Numbered from the stretch's first letter, positions 6,727-15,747 are shown. The stretch is 36,609 bases of DNA from an uncultured Collinsella sp. (GCA_902495945.1 CABUZD010000005.1:1-36609), one strand, 5' to 3'. The notes: a model not told the origin generated them from the letters alone. Numbers and translations: made by a program.

Positions 6727-9054
6727 ATGGCGGATTCTCAGATCCATGTCGCGCTGGCGGGTAACCCCAACTGCGGCAAGACCACGCTTTTCAACCTGAT
6801 CACCGGCGCCAACGGCTACGTTGGCAACTGGCCCGGCGTCACGGTTGAGAAAAAGGAAGCCAAGCTCCTAAGCGACAAGAACGTTACCATCACGGACCTC
6901 CCTGGCATCTACTCGCTTTCCCCCTACAGCCCCGAGGAGCAATGCTCGCGCGATTACCTCATGAGCGGCGAGCCCGATGTTGTCGTTCAGGTCGTCGATG
7001 CCACCAACCTCGAGCGTAACCTGTACCTGGCGCTTCAGGTTATCGAGACCGGCCTGCCCGTGGTCGTTGCCCTCAACATGGCCGACCTGGTCGAGAAGAA
7101 CGGCGATAAGATCGACACGGACAAGCTTTCCAAGAAGCTCGGTTGCCCGGTCATGATGATCTCGGCTCTTAAGAACAAGGGCATCAAGGAACTCTTCGAG
7201 CAGGTCAAGAAGTCCGCTGCTTCTAAGGGCCAGGTGCCGGAGCACAAGTTCGATTCCTCCATCGAGGACGTTCTGGACCACATCGAGAACAATCTGCCGG
7301 CAAGCGTTCCCGCCAAAAAGCGCCGCTATTACGCCGTCAAGCTGTTCGAGCGCGACGCGGACGCCTGCAAGCTCATCAACCTCACTAAGGAGAAGGCTGC
7401 TCGCGTGGAGCAGCTGGTCGCCCAGTGCGAGCAGGACTGCGACGACGATGCCGAGTCCATCATCACCGGTGAGCGCTATGGCGTCATCGCGCACATCATC
7501 GATGAGTGCATGACCAAGGCTCCGGCCAAGATGAGCACCTCCGAGAAGATCGACCGCGTGGTTACCAATCGTATCCTGGGCCTGCCGATCTTTGTGGTCA
7601 TCATGTTCTGCGTGTACTACATCGCCGTTTCTACCTTGGGCGGCACGGTGACCGACTTCACCAACGACCAGCTCTTCGGCACCGACGGCTGGTATGTGCT
7701 CGGCCAGGGTCGCGACGCCTACGACGCAGCTGTCGAGGCTGCGGGCGACAATGCCGACTCGGTCGACCCGGCACAGTACGGCCCCTATGTTCCGGGTATT
7801 ACCACCGTGGTGCACGACGCCCTTGTGGCGGGTGGCACCGAGGACGGCGGCCTGGTCGATTCGCTCGTCTGTGACGGTATCGTCGGCGGCCTGGGCGCCA
7901 TCTTCGGCTTTGTGCCGCAGATGTTCCTGCTGTTCGTCATGCTGTCCTTCCTGGAGGACTGCGGTTACATGGCCCGCGTCGCCTTCATCATGGACCGCGT
8001 GTTCCGCCGCTTTGGCCTGTCCGGTAAGTCCTTTATCCCCATGCTCGTGTCCTCGGGCTGCGGCGTCCCCGGCGTCATGGCTACCAAGACCATCGAGAAC
8101 GAGAAGGACCGCCGCATGACGGTCATGACCACCACGTTCATCCCCTGCGGCGCCAAGCTGCCGATCATCGCCCTGCTCATGGGCTCCATCATCGGCGATT
8201 CTTCCACCACCGCCGCGTGGATCAGCCCGCTCTTCTACTTCCTGGGCGTCTTTGCCGTCATCGCCTCGGGCCTCATGCTCAAGAAGACCAAGCTCTTCGC
8301 CGGTCGCCCGACGCCGTTCGTTATGGAGCTTCCTGCCTACCACTTCCCGGCGATCCGCTCTTGGGCGCTGCACGTGTGGGAGCGCTGCTGGGCCTTTATC
8401 AAGAAGGCCGGCACGGTCATCTTCGCGTCCACCGTCGTGGTTTGGTTCCTGTCCAACTTTGGTAGCTACAACGGTTCCTTTGGCTTCCTGCCTGCGATGG
8501 ACGGCATCCCCGAGGAGTTCATGGACTACTCCGTGCTCGCCATGCTGGGCAACCTGGTCGCTTGGATCTTCGCCCCGCTCGGCTTTAGCACCTGGCAGGC
8601 AACCGCACTGACCGTCTCTGGCCTCGTCGCCAAGGAGAACGTCGTCGCCACCGCCGGCTCGCTGCTGTCCGTCGCCGACGCGGGCGAGACCGACCCGAGC
8701 CTGTGGACCGCGTTTGCCGGCATGTTCCCCACCATGGGCGCTTGCGTTGCCTTCGGCGCCTTCAACCTGCTGTGCGCTCCGTGCTTTGCGGCCATTGGCA
8801 CCATCCGCAACCAGATGGACTCTGGCAAGTGGACCGCGATTGCCATCGGCTACGAGTGCGCCTTCGCTTGGGTGATCGGCCTGTTCATCAACCAGTTCTA
8901 CAACCTGCTTGTCCTTGGGCAGTTTGGTATCTGGACGGTTGTGGCCATTGTGCTGCTGGTTGCGATGCTCTTCCAGATTTTCCGTCCCATGCCCAAGCAT
9001 GCATGGACCGATGAGGACGAGACCAACACTGCTTCCGCCGCAGTTTCCGCTTAA
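6727..9054 (+). CDS. feoB: Ferrous iron transport protein B
   Basis: Protein of 775 aa. FeoB is the inner-membrane Fe(II) permease. The cytosolic N-terminal G domain shows G1 GNPNCGKTT (12-20), G3 DLPG (57-60) and G4 NMAD (117-120), and is followed by the GDI-like helical region (about 165-270). The membrane part starts near residue 285 with ILGLPIFVVIMFCVYYIAV and contains two 'Gate' regions (around FVPQMFLLFVMLSFLEDCGY and the later STWQATALTVSGLVAKENVVAT). A long loop of about 80 residues after the first membrane segment is acidic and probably extracytoplasmic. The Shine-Dalgarno is AAGGAAGAAGG. It is co-directional with two feoA genes upstream and a Cys-rich partner gene downstream beyond a terminator. 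Confidence 0.97.
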   Translation: MADSQIHVALAGNPNCGKTTLFNLITGANGYVGNWPGVTVEKKEAKLLSDKNVTITDLPGIYSLSPYSPEEQCSRDYLMSGEPDVVVQVVDATNLERNLYLALQVIETGLPVVVALNMADLVEKNGDKIDTDKLSKKLGCPVMMISALKNKGIKELFEQVKKSAASKGQVPEHKFDSSIEDVLDHIENNLPASVPAKKRRYYAVKLFERDADACKLINLTKEKAARVEQLVAQCEQDCDDDAESIITGERYGVIAHIIDECMTKAPAKMSTSEKIDRVVTNRILGLPIFVVIMFCVYYIAVSTLGGTVTDFTNDQLFGTDGWYVLGQGRDAYDAAVEAAGDNADSVDPAQYGPYVPGITTVVHDALVAGGTEDGGLVDSLVCDGIVGGLGAIFGFVPQMFLLFVMLSFLEDCGYMARVAFIMDRVFRRFGLSGKSFIPMLVSSGCGVPGVMATKTIENEKDRRMTVMTTTFIPCGAKLPIIALLMGSIIGDSSTTAAWISPLFYFLGVFAVIASGLMLKKTKLFAGRPTPFVMELPAYHFPAIRSWALHVWERCWAFIKKAGTVIFASTVVVWFLSNFGSYNGSFGFLPAMDGIPEEFMDYSVLAMLGNLVAWIFAPLGFSTWQATALTVSGLVAKENVVATAGSLLSVADAGETDPSLWTAFAGMFPTMGACVAFGAFNLLCAPCFAAIGTIRNQMDSGKWTAIAIGYECAFAWVIGLFINQFYNLLVLGQFGIWTVVAIVLLVAMLFQIFRPMPKHAWTDEDETNTASAAVSA

Positions 9055-9083
9055 GTCCGAATAAGGATTAACCCCTTTCCACG

Positions 9084-9116
9084 AGCCCGGGTGTCCCAGC
9101 GACACTCGGGCTTTTT
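9084..9116 (+). terminator. Rho-independent terminator after feoB
   Basis: AGCCCGGGTGTC (9084-9095) pairs with GACACTCGGGCT (9101-9112) with one wobble, followed by TTTT. It lies 29 bp after the feoB stop and separates feoB from the Cys-rich gene. Confidence 0.88.
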
Positions 9117-9229
9117 GGTGGGAGAGATGTGGCGTTTCCGCAGATAAAACCGACCAAAACAAACCTGTCCCTTTTTGGTAGGTGGAGAATGGGGTAAAGT
9201 AAGTGGTGGTTAACTAGAGGAGGCTTGCT

Positions 9230-9430
9230 ATGGCACCTATCGATATTGTTGTACTGGCTGTTATCGGTATTGCGTTTGTCGCGGTATGCGTGCGCATCTA
9301 CCGCAAGGGCACCTGCGCCGATTGCGCTCAGGGTGGCGTTTGCACGGGGCATTGCTCCAACAAAAAGACTTGCGCTGCGCTTAAGGGTGTGGACAAAATC
9401 GCCGAAGACTTGAGCCGCGGTATCAAATAA
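9230..9430 (+). CDS. FeoB-associated Cys-rich membrane protein
   Basis: Protein of 66 aa: one N-terminal membrane segment (about residues 3-24, IDIVVLAVIGIAFVAVCVRI) followed by a short cytosolic tail with five Cys (residues 29, 32, 38, 42 and 48, including CADC). This is the arrangement of the small FeoB-associated Cys-rich family found beside feoB in many Gram-positive anaerobes; the function is unproven, possibly an iron acceptor or accessory to FeoB. A strong Shine-Dalgarno (GAGGAGG) fixes the start. It follows the feoB terminator and has its own leader, which contains the 10-mer GTGGTTAACT also present in the feoA upstream repeat, so joint regulation is likely. Confidence 0.85.
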   Translation: MAPIDIVVLAVIGIAFVAVCVRIYRKGTCADCAQGGVCTGHCSNKKTCAALKGVDKIAEDLSRGIK

Positions 9431-9443
9431 GGTCCGGACATCC

Positions 9444-9478
9444 AAGCGCTCCGCGGGCATCCGTTCGCGGGGCGCTTT
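9444..9478 (+). terminator. Probable terminator after the Cys-rich gene
   Basis: AAGCGCTCCGCG (9444-9455) pairs with CGCGGGGCGCTT (9466-9477) with one wobble. The following T tract is short (TTTGTGCATTT), so it may be inefficient. Confidence 0.6.
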
Positions 9479-9574
9479 GTGCATTTGAGGGAGAGCACGG
9501 CGAGTCGAAGAGTATTTTTGGGGTATCGTTAACTGGACTATTAATTGGCAACTTATCTATAACGGAGTAACCGC

Positions 9575-10654
9575 ATGAGCGCTCGCGTAACCATGAAGGA
9601 CATAGCCGCCGAGCTTGGCGTTTCCATCAATACCGTGCACAAGGCCCTGACGGGAAAGGCCGGCGTGAGCGAATCCGTGCGCTCCAAGGTGAATGCTAAG
9701 GCCGAGGCCATGGGTTACCACCGCAACACAAGTGCCTCGAGCCTGCGCCGCAAGGATATCAACCTGGTGTTTTGCCTGCCCCGCGCATCGTGCGAGGGGG
9801 CGTACTTTTTCCGTTACCTTTGGGAAGGCTGCAACCGCTTTGAGCAGGAGGTCATCGACCGGGGCATTACGGTTGAGCGCGTTGAATTTGGCGTGGGTGG
9901 CTACGCCGATGCGCTCGAGCAGATTGATGAGCGTCTGCAGGTAGGCGAGAAGATTGACGGCCTGCTTGCCTATGTTCCGGGCGATGACCGCGCAACCGAG
10001 CTCTTGAGGCAGATTGCCGAGGCGGGCGTGACAATCGAGCTCGTAGACGGCGACCGCCCGCACCTCGATCGCCTGGGTGCCAGTCTGGCGGACTATTCCG
10101 CGGCGGGCAGTCTTATGGCGGAGCAGGCGGCAAATCTGGTCCACGCTTCTGGGGTTGACGCCCGCGTGCTCCTGTTGGCGGGCGACCCCTATACCGATTC
10201 ACACTACCTGACCGCCCGCGCCTTTCATAATTACCTGCGCGAACACGATATTCCATGGCAGGTTGAGGACCTTGCCGGCGCCCATGCGCAAGTCAAACAG
10301 CTCGAGCGCGAGCTTGAGCAGCGCTTGAGTGCGCCGGATGCTCCCGAGCTCATCTGTAGCGTTTTTGCCGTTGGTTCCGAGGTGGTCGCCGACGCGCTTG
10401 TTTCAAGCGGCAAGGCCGGCAAGGTCATGGTAATCGGCAACGACCTGTTCCCCGAGAGCGCCTTGGCCTTGCGCCGTGGCATCTTTACCAATATTGTCTA
10501 TAAGGACCCGGTGAGCCTGGCCTACCGTGGCGCCAAGACCTTGGGCGAGTATCTGCTGTGGGGTAAAACTCCGGCGGAGCCCGTGCAGAAGGGTGCTGTG
10601 GAGATGGTGTTTGCCAGCAACGTCGACCGCTACTGCGAGCTTGCGGGAATTTAG
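9575..10654 (+). CDS. LacI-family transcriptional regulator, candidate hexuronate/pectin repressor
   Basis: Protein of 359 aa. The N-terminus (about 6-55) is a LacI DNA-binding domain: VTMKDIAAELGVSINTVHKAL, then hinge-like GYHRNTSASSLRRK. The remainder is a periplasmic-binding-protein-like effector domain, with LVFCLPRASCEGAYFFRYLWEG at its start, VLLLAGDPYTDSHYLTARAFHNYL in the middle and the conserved C-terminal TNIVYKDPVSLAYRGAKTL. GGAG precedes the ATG. It lies directly upstream of uxaCBA, and the palindromic sequence GGTGAACGTTCACC, typical of LacI-type operators with a central CG, occurs in three nearby promoters. It is therefore the best candidate for the local repressor, with a hexuronate or a catabolic intermediate as effector. 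None of the repeats is found before its own gene. Confidence 0.9.
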   Translation: MSARVTMKDIAAELGVSINTVHKALTGKAGVSESVRSKVNAKAEAMGYHRNTSASSLRRKDINLVFCLPRASCEGAYFFRYLWEGCNRFEQEVIDRGITVERVEFGVGGYADALEQIDERLQVGEKIDGLLAYVPGDDRATELLRQIAEAGVTIELVDGDRPHLDRLGASLADYSAAGSLMAEQAANLVHASGVDARVLLLAGDPYTDSHYLTARAFHNYLREHDIPWQVEDLAGAHAQVKQLERELEQRLSAPDAPELICSVFAVGSEVVADALVSSGKAGKVMVIGNDLFPESALALRRGIFTNIVYKDPVSLAYRGAKTLGEYLLWGKTPAEPVQKGAVEMVFASNVDRYCELAGI

Positions 10655-10686
10655 CCGTTTAGTCAGGTACCCCCTCTTGCGACGTT

Positions 10687-10871
10687 CATTTTTTGGAGTA
10701 TTCAGCAATGGCGTGTCCCGAAAGAGGTTAGGATGACTGTTTTAAGTGCCCCCGATGGCGTAATTCGCCATCGGGGGCACTTATTTATGCCGATTGGGCG
10801 CAATATGAGCATCAGATAGGGCTTCGAAGACGGTGCGCGGTGCGCTCCGATGCTGAATACTCCCAAAAATG
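10687..10871. repeat. 185-bp element bounded by 21-bp inverted repeats
   Basis: The left end (10687-10707, starting CATTTTTTGGAG and ending TATTCAGCA) and the right end (10851-10871) are reverse complements with one mismatch in 21. The inside contains a strong hairpin (10744-10782) but no transposase or credible reading frame. No target-site duplication is obvious. This may be a small non-autonomous mobile element (MITE-like) or an intergenic regulatory repeat. Confidence 0.55.
10744..10790 (+). terminator. Strong hairpin, probable terminator of the lacI-family gene
   Basis: AAGTGCCCCCGATGGCG (10744-10760) and its perfect complement (10766-10782) form a 17-bp stem with the loop TAATT, followed by the AT-rich ATTTATGC. 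The loop and both arms could fold on either strand. It lies 90 bp after the lacI-family stop. Confidence 0.65.
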
Positions 10872-11113
10872 CACGGCGGAACATGACCCACCTGGCCAAA
10901 GCGCTCAAGTTCGGTATTCGGGGACGCCTGCCAATTCGCAATACATACAAGTCACGGCTCCAGTAACCGTTGAACGGGCAAAATCGACCGTTCACCCCAT
11001 GGTGGTTAGGTGAACGTTCACCTTTTAAGTCGCAATGAATTAGTATAGTGAACGTTCACCTAGAGGATAACGAGCGCATCGTGCGCCCGCTCCGCCAACA
11101 AAGGGGTTGTTTG
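10872..11113 (+). promoter_or_regulatory. uxaCBA control region
   Basis: This stretch holds no gene. It contains, in order: the palindrome CCGTTGAACGG (10967-10977), a half-site CCGTTCACC (10988-10996), operator O1 GGTGAACGTTCACC (11009-11022) whose last six bases TTCACC form a -35, an 18-bp spacer, a -10 TAGTAT (11041-11046), and operator O2 AGTGAACGTTCACC (11047-11060). The uxaC Shine-Dalgarno AAAGGGG follows at about 11099-11105. The placement over -35 and just past -10 fits repression. Confidence 0.75.
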
Positions 11114-12541
11114 ATGAAAAACTTCATGGACGATCAGGATTTCCTGCTGAGCACCAAAACCGGTGAGGAGCTGTTCCACAACTTTGCCGAGGGCATGCCC
11201 ATCGTTGACTACCACTGCCACATTTCTCCCAAGGAGATCTGGGACGACAAACGTTTTGAGAACATCACCGAGGTTTGGCTGGGCGGTGACCACTACAAGT
11301 GGCGCCTGATGCGTGCCAACGGCGTTGACGAGCGCTTCATTACCGGCGATGCCCCTGCTCGCGAGAAGTTCCAGAAGTGGGCCGAGACCCTGGGCCGTTG
11401 CGTGGGCAACCCCGTCTTTGAGTGGAGCCACCTGGAGCTTAAGCGTTACTTTGGCTACGAGGGCGTCCTGAACGGCAAAACCGCTCAGGAGGTCTGGGAC
11501 CTTGCCAACGCCAAGCTCGCTGAGGCCAGCTTTACCTGCCGCAACCTGATCAAGCAGTCCAACGTCCGCATGATCTGCACTACCGACGACCCCGCCGACA
11601 GCTTTGAGTGGCACAAGAAGATTGCCGCCGACGACAGTTTTGACGTTCAGGTCGTTCCCGCCATGCGCCCCGATGCCGCCCTGCGCATCGAGCGTGGCCA
11701 GGAGTTCGCCGACTACTGCAAGCATCTCTCCGAGGTTGCCGGCATTGAGATCAGCGACTTCGAGGGCATGAAGGCCGCCATCTCCAAGCGCTACGACGTT
11801 GCCCACGAGCTGGGCTGCCGCGCTTCCGACCACGCGCTCGACTACGTTATGTACGTTCCGGCTACCGCCGACGAGATCGAGACTATCTTTGCCAAGGGCC
11901 TTGCCGCCGAGCCGCTTACCGAGGACGAGGTCCTCAAGTACAAGACGGCCTTTATGCAGTTCGTCGCCGGCGAGTATGTCCGCCTTGGCTGGGCCATGCA
12001 GCTGCACTTTGGCTGCAAGCGTGACAACAACCGCGCTATGTTCGCCAAGCTCGGTCCCGATACCGGCTACGACTGCATCTCCAACTACACGCCGTCCGAC
12101 CAGCTGGCCGATTTCCTCAACTCCATCCAGGAGGCCACGGGTCTGCCCAAGACCATTCTGTACAGCCTGAACCCCATCGACAACACCATGATCGATACCG
12201 TGATGGGCTGCTTCCAGGAGGCTCCGACCGCCGGCAAGATCCAGAACGGCTCTGCCTGGTGGTTCAACGACAACGAGATCGGTATGCGCGAGCAGCTTAC
12301 GGCTCTGGCTAACGAGGGCGTGCTGGGCAACTTTGTGGGCATGCTTACCGATTCCCGCTCCTTCCTGTCCTACCCGCGTCACGAGTACTTCCGTCGCGTG
12401 CTGTGCGGCGTGATCGGCGAGTGGGTCGAGCAGGGCAAGTACCCCGCCGACATGGAGCTGCTGGGAGCCATCGTGCGCGACATCAGCTACAACAACGCGG
12501 TCCGCTACTTTGGCTTTGACCTGGATACCGTCGAGGCCTAA
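11114..12541 (+). CDS. uxaC: Glucuronate/galacturonate isomerase
   Basis: Protein of 475 aa, cytosolic, amidohydrolase-like TIM barrel. It converts D-galacturonate to D-tagaturonate (and D-glucuronate to D-fructuronate). Seen: the metal-binding HCH in VDYHCHISPKEIW, the TTDDPADSFEWH segment, and the highly conserved C-terminal GMLTDSRSFLSYPRHEYFRR block. The ATG at 11114 is chosen because AAAGGGG precedes it; a longer frame would start inside operator O2 at 11048. It is the first gene of uxaCBA, 96 bp before uxaB, with an attenuator-like hairpin between. Confidence 0.96.
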   Translation: MKNFMDDQDFLLSTKTGEELFHNFAEGMPIVDYHCHISPKEIWDDKRFENITEVWLGGDHYKWRLMRANGVDERFITGDAPAREKFQKWAETLGRCVGNPVFEWSHLELKRYFGYEGVLNGKTAQEVWDLANAKLAEASFTCRNLIKQSNVRMICTTDDPADSFEWHKKIAADDSFDVQVVPAMRPDAALRIERGQEFADYCKHLSEVAGIEISDFEGMKAAISKRYDVAHELGCRASDHALDYVMYVPATADEIETIFAKGLAAEPLTEDEVLKYKTAFMQFVAGEYVRLGWAMQLHFGCKRDNNRAMFAKLGPDTGYDCISNYTPSDQLADFLNSIQEATGLPKTILYSLNPIDNTMIDTVMGCFQEAPTAGKIQNGSAWWFNDNEIGMREQLTALANEGVLGNFVGMLTDSRSFLSYPRHEYFRRVLCGVIGEWVEQGKYPADMELLGAIVRDISYNNAVRYFGFDLDTVEA

Positions 12542-12566
12542 ACCCGCATCGAATCACACCGAACTC

Positions 12567-12601
12567 GGGAGCGCCGTTGCCACACGCGGCGCCCCCGTTT
12601 T
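12567..12601 (+). terminator. Attenuator-like hairpin between uxaC and uxaB
   Basis: GGGAGCGCCG (12567-12576) pairs with CGGCGCCCCC (12587-12596) with one mismatch, followed by GTTTTG. It may reduce, not stop, transcription into uxaB. Confidence 0.6.
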
Positions 12602-12637
12602 GCCTGCACGCTAACAGCAATCTAAGGAGAGACATCG

Positions 12638-14152
12638 ATGGAGAATATCAGCTACGAGACGCTCGAGAAGATCGGCTACAAGGGCTACCTGCTGCCCAAG
12701 GACGCGCCCGAGAAGGTTCTGCAGTTTGGCGAGGGCAATTTCCTGCGCGCCTTTGTCGACCGCTTCTTTGACATGGGCAACGAGGCAACCGGCTGGAACG
12801 GCAAGGTTGTCATGGTGCAGCCCATCAGCGGCGCCTTTGGCTTTGCCGACGGCATCAATGCCCAGGACGACCTGTACACCGTGCTGGTGCGCGGCAAGGA
12901 GAACGGCAACACGGTCGACGAGTCCCGTGTGATCAGCGCCTGCAGCCGCTGCCTCAATCCGTATCGTGAGGACGACTACCGCGCCATGATGGAGGTCGCC
13001 GTCTCCGACGATTTGGAGATTATCGTCTCCAACACCACCGAGGCCGGTATTGCCTACGATCCGTCCTGCAAGGCCGACGACATGCCGCCCGCGAGCTTCC
13101 CCGCTAAGCTTGCCCAGGTGCTCCACACCCGCTGGGCCGCCGGCAAGCCGGGCGTCATTGTGCTCGCCTGCGAACTCATCGATCACAACGGCGAGGAGCT
13201 GCTGCGCATCATGAACCAGTACGTGAGCGACTGGGGCTGGGAGGACGAGTTTGCGCAGTGGATGGCCAACGACTGCACCGTCTGCACCACGCTCGTCGAC
13301 ACTATCGTCCCCGGCCGCATCCGCGACCCCAAGGAGGCCGCTGCCGTGGCCGAGCGCCTGGGCTACGAGGATCCCTTCCTGGCCGTGCGCGAGCCCTTCC
13401 AGATGTGGGGTATCCAGGGCGACGAGTCGCTTGCCGAGAAGCTGCCCTTCGTGAAGGCCGGCCTGCCGGGCGTCTTTGTGACCCCCGATGTCACCCCGTA
13501 CAAGAAGCGCAAGGTCCGCATCCTCAACGGCGCCCACACTGCCTTTGTTCCGGGCTCCTGGGTTGCCGGCTTTGACATCGTGCGCGATTGCATGCATGAC
13601 GAGACCGTTCGCGGCTTCATGAACACCATGCTCTACGACGAGGTCATCCCGACGCTTGCCGCCGACCTGGACGTCGAGGACTGCAAGGCCTTTGCTGCCG
13701 CCGTCGAGAACCGCTTCGACAACCCGTTTATCGACCACGCGCTGCTCTCCATTTGCCTCAACTCCACGGCCAAGTGGCGCGCTCGCGATCTGCCCACGCT
13801 CAAGGACTATGTTGCCGAGACCGGCAGCCTGCCCAAGTGCCTGGCCACGAGCCTCGCTATGCTCATTGCCTTCTATACGCAGGAGCTTGTGTCCCGCGAG
13901 GGCGATGGCCTGCACCTGCGCCGCGCCGACGGCACCGAGTACACCGCTCAGGACGATGCCTTCGTGCTCGATTTCTACGCCGCCCACGCCGGTGCAGACG
14001 ATGCCGAGCTGGTGCACGACGTGCTCAACAACGAGCAGATGTGGGGCGAGGACCTTACGCAGATCGCCGGCCTTGAGGAGTTTGTCGTCAACGCGCTTGC
14101 CGTTGTGCGCGCCGAGGGCGCCAAGCAGGCATTTGCCAACGCCCAGGCCTAA
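12638..14152 (+). CDS. uxaB: Tagaturonate reductase (altronate oxidoreductase)
   Basis: Protein of 504 aa in the mannitol/polyol dehydrogenase superfamily. It reduces D-tagaturonate to D-altronate with NADH. Seen: the LQFGEGNFLRAFVDRF nucleotide-binding segment (about 29-44), SNTTEAGIAYDP, the LACELIDHNGEEL segment, and the catalytic region KKRKVRILNGAHTA (about 288-301) with its conserved Lys and Asn-Gly-Ala-His. The Shine-Dalgarno is AAGGAGAG. Its place between uxaC and uxaA supports UxaB over fructuronate reductase (UxuB). Confidence 0.93.
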   Translation: MENISYETLEKIGYKGYLLPKDAPEKVLQFGEGNFLRAFVDRFFDMGNEATGWNGKVVMVQPISGAFGFADGINAQDDLYTVLVRGKENGNTVDESRVISACSRCLNPYREDDYRAMMEVAVSDDLEIIVSNTTEAGIAYDPSCKADDMPPASFPAKLAQVLHTRWAAGKPGVIVLACELIDHNGEELLRIMNQYVSDWGWEDEFAQWMANDCTVCTTLVDTIVPGRIRDPKEAAAVAERLGYEDPFLAVREPFQMWGIQGDESLAEKLPFVKAGLPGVFVTPDVTPYKKRKVRILNGAHTAFVPGSWVAGFDIVRDCMHDETVRGFMNTMLYDEVIPTLAADLDVEDCKAFAAAVENRFDNPFIDHALLSICLNSTAKWRARDLPTLKDYVAETGSLPKCLATSLAMLIAFYTQELVSREGDGLHLRRADGTEYTAQDDAFVLDFYAAHAGADDAELVHDVLNNEQMWGEDLTQIAGLEEFVVNALAVVRAEGAKQAFANAQA

Positions 14153-14230
14153 ATCCTTCTGTGCGCCCGCCGGGCAACTGACGGGCGCCCGCTGACTTCT
14201 GCTCAACCTGTAGGGTTAGGACTCTTTGTA

Positions 14231-15715
14231 ATGAATACTATCCAGATCAATCCGGCCGACAACGTGATCGTCGCGCTGTCGCCGCTTGCCAAGGGCACCG
14301 CCGTCGCGGTTCCCGGGGTGGGCGAGGTCGTGGCCGCGGAGGATATTCCGCAGGGCCACAAGATGGCCGTGCGCGCCATTGCGGCGGGGGAGGACGTCGT
14401 CAAGTACGGTCTTCCTATCGGCCACGTGACGGGCGACATCCAGCCCGGTCAGTGGCTTCATACGCATAACGTCAAGACCAACCTTTCGGGCGAGGTCGAG
14501 TACGCTTACAACCCGACGCATCCGGTCGTTGAACCGGTTGAGCCCGAGACCTTTATGGGTTTCCGCCGCGCCGATGGCCGCGCCGCCACGCGCAACGAGC
14601 TGTGGATCATCCCCACGGTCGGCTGCGTCAACGAGGTCGCACGTGCCATGTGCGAGCAGGCTCAGGATCTGGTCGAGGGCTCGCTGGAGGGCGTTTACTA
14701 CTTCCCGCATCCCTTTGGCTGCTCGCAGACCGGTGCCGACCATGCCCAGACGCGCCGTCTGCTGGTGGCGCTCTCGCGTCACGCAAACGCTGCGGGTGTG
14801 CTGTTCCTGTCCCTCGGTTGCGAAAACTGCACGCACCAGCAGGTACTCGACGAGCTCGGTGACTTCGATCGCGAGCGCGTTCGATTCCTCACCTGCCAGG
14901 ATGTAGCCGACGAGCAGGTCGAGGGTCACAAGATCCTGTCCGAGCTTGCCGACCTGGCCAAGCAGGCCAAGCGTGAGCCCATTCCTGCCTCCGAGCTGGT
15001 CATTGGCCTTAAGTGCGGTGGCTCTGACGGTCTTTCGGGCATTACCGCCAACCCCACGATCGGTCGCGTGAGCGATATGGTCGTCGCCCGCGGCGGCACG
15101 TCGGTGCTCACCGAGGTTCCCGAGATGTTTGGCGCGGAGAGCATTCTGCTCGATCGCTGCGAGAGCCAGGACGTCTTTAACGCAGCTGCCGACATGCTCA
15201 ACGGCTTTAAGGACTACTTTATCAGCCACGGCGAGGTCGTCTATGAGAACCCGAGTCCCGGCAACAAGGACGGCGGTATTACCACGCTCGAGGACAAGAG
15301 CTGCGGCTGCGTGCAAAAGGGCGGATCTGCCCCCATCGTCGACGTGCTGCCGTATGCCGGCCAGGCTACCAAGCATGGCCTGAACATGCTGTGTGGCCCG
15401 GGTAACGACATGGTATCCACCACGGCCCTGACGGCTGCCGGCTGCCACGTGATCCTGTTCTCGACCGGCCGCGGCACGCCGTTTGGCGCGCCGGCGCCCA
15501 CGCTCAAGGTGTTCACCAACCAGCGTCTGTGCGACCACAAGGCCAACTGGATGGACTTTAACGCCGGCGTGATCGCCACGGGCGAGCGTACGCTCGACGA
15601 GGCTGCCCACGACCTGTACCAGCTGGTGCTAGAAACGGCGAGCGGCAAGCTTACGAGTGCCGAGCGTCGCGGCTGCCACGAGATCAGCATTTGGAAGGAT
15701 GGCGTCTGCCTGTAG
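14231..15715 (+). CDS. uxaA: Altronate dehydratase
   Basis: Protein of 494 aa. It dehydrates D-altronate to 2-keto-3-deoxy-D-gluconate. An N-terminal SAF domain (about 1-75: IVALSPLAKGTAVAVPGVGEV) is fused to the large GD_AH catalytic region, in which GFRRADGRAATRN, HPFGCSQTGADH, LGCENCTHQQ, GLKCGGSDGLSGITANP and CGPGNDMVSTTALTAAG are all recognisable. The upstream 78-bp gap has a GC-rich hairpin (GCGCCCG with CGGGCGC) without a T tract. It ends the uxaCBA operon; a strong terminator follows. The kdgK and kdgA genes that would complete the pathway are not in the window. Confidence 0.96.
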   Translation: MNTIQINPADNVIVALSPLAKGTAVAVPGVGEVVAAEDIPQGHKMAVRAIAAGEDVVKYGLPIGHVTGDIQPGQWLHTHNVKTNLSGEVEYAYNPTHPVVEPVEPETFMGFRRADGRAATRNELWIIPTVGCVNEVARAMCEQAQDLVEGSLEGVYYFPHPFGCSQTGADHAQTRRLLVALSRHANAAGVLFLSLGCENCTHQQVLDELGDFDRERVRFLTCQDVADEQVEGHKILSELADLAKQAKREPIPASELVIGLKCGGSDGLSGITANPTIGRVSDMVVARGGTSVLTEVPEMFGAESILLDRCESQDVFNAAADMLNGFKDYFISHGEVVYENPSPGNKDGGITTLEDKSCGCVQKGGSAPIVDVLPYAGQATKHGLNMLCGPGNDMVSTTALTAAGCHVILFSTGRGTPFGAPAPTLKVFTNQRLCDHKANWMDFNAGVIATGERTLDEAAHDLYQLVLETASGKLTSAERRGCHEISIWKDGVCL

Positions 15716-15747
15716 CGGTAAATGGGTTCGCATAGGGCGCTATTGAC

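Noticed and set aside
6868..9162. Long open frame on the minus strand opposite feoB (also opposite aspS, uxaC, the symporter, GH28 and the flavoenzyme)
   Set aside because: These are antisense frames created by high GC at codon third positions of real genes. Their translations are low-complexity (Gly, His, Asp, Val-rich), have no domains and no ribosome binding sites.
11048..11113. 22-codon N-terminal extension of UxaC
   Set aside because: The extended start lies inside operator O2 and has no Shine-Dalgarno; the ATG at 11114 has AAAGGGG and matches the family N-terminus.
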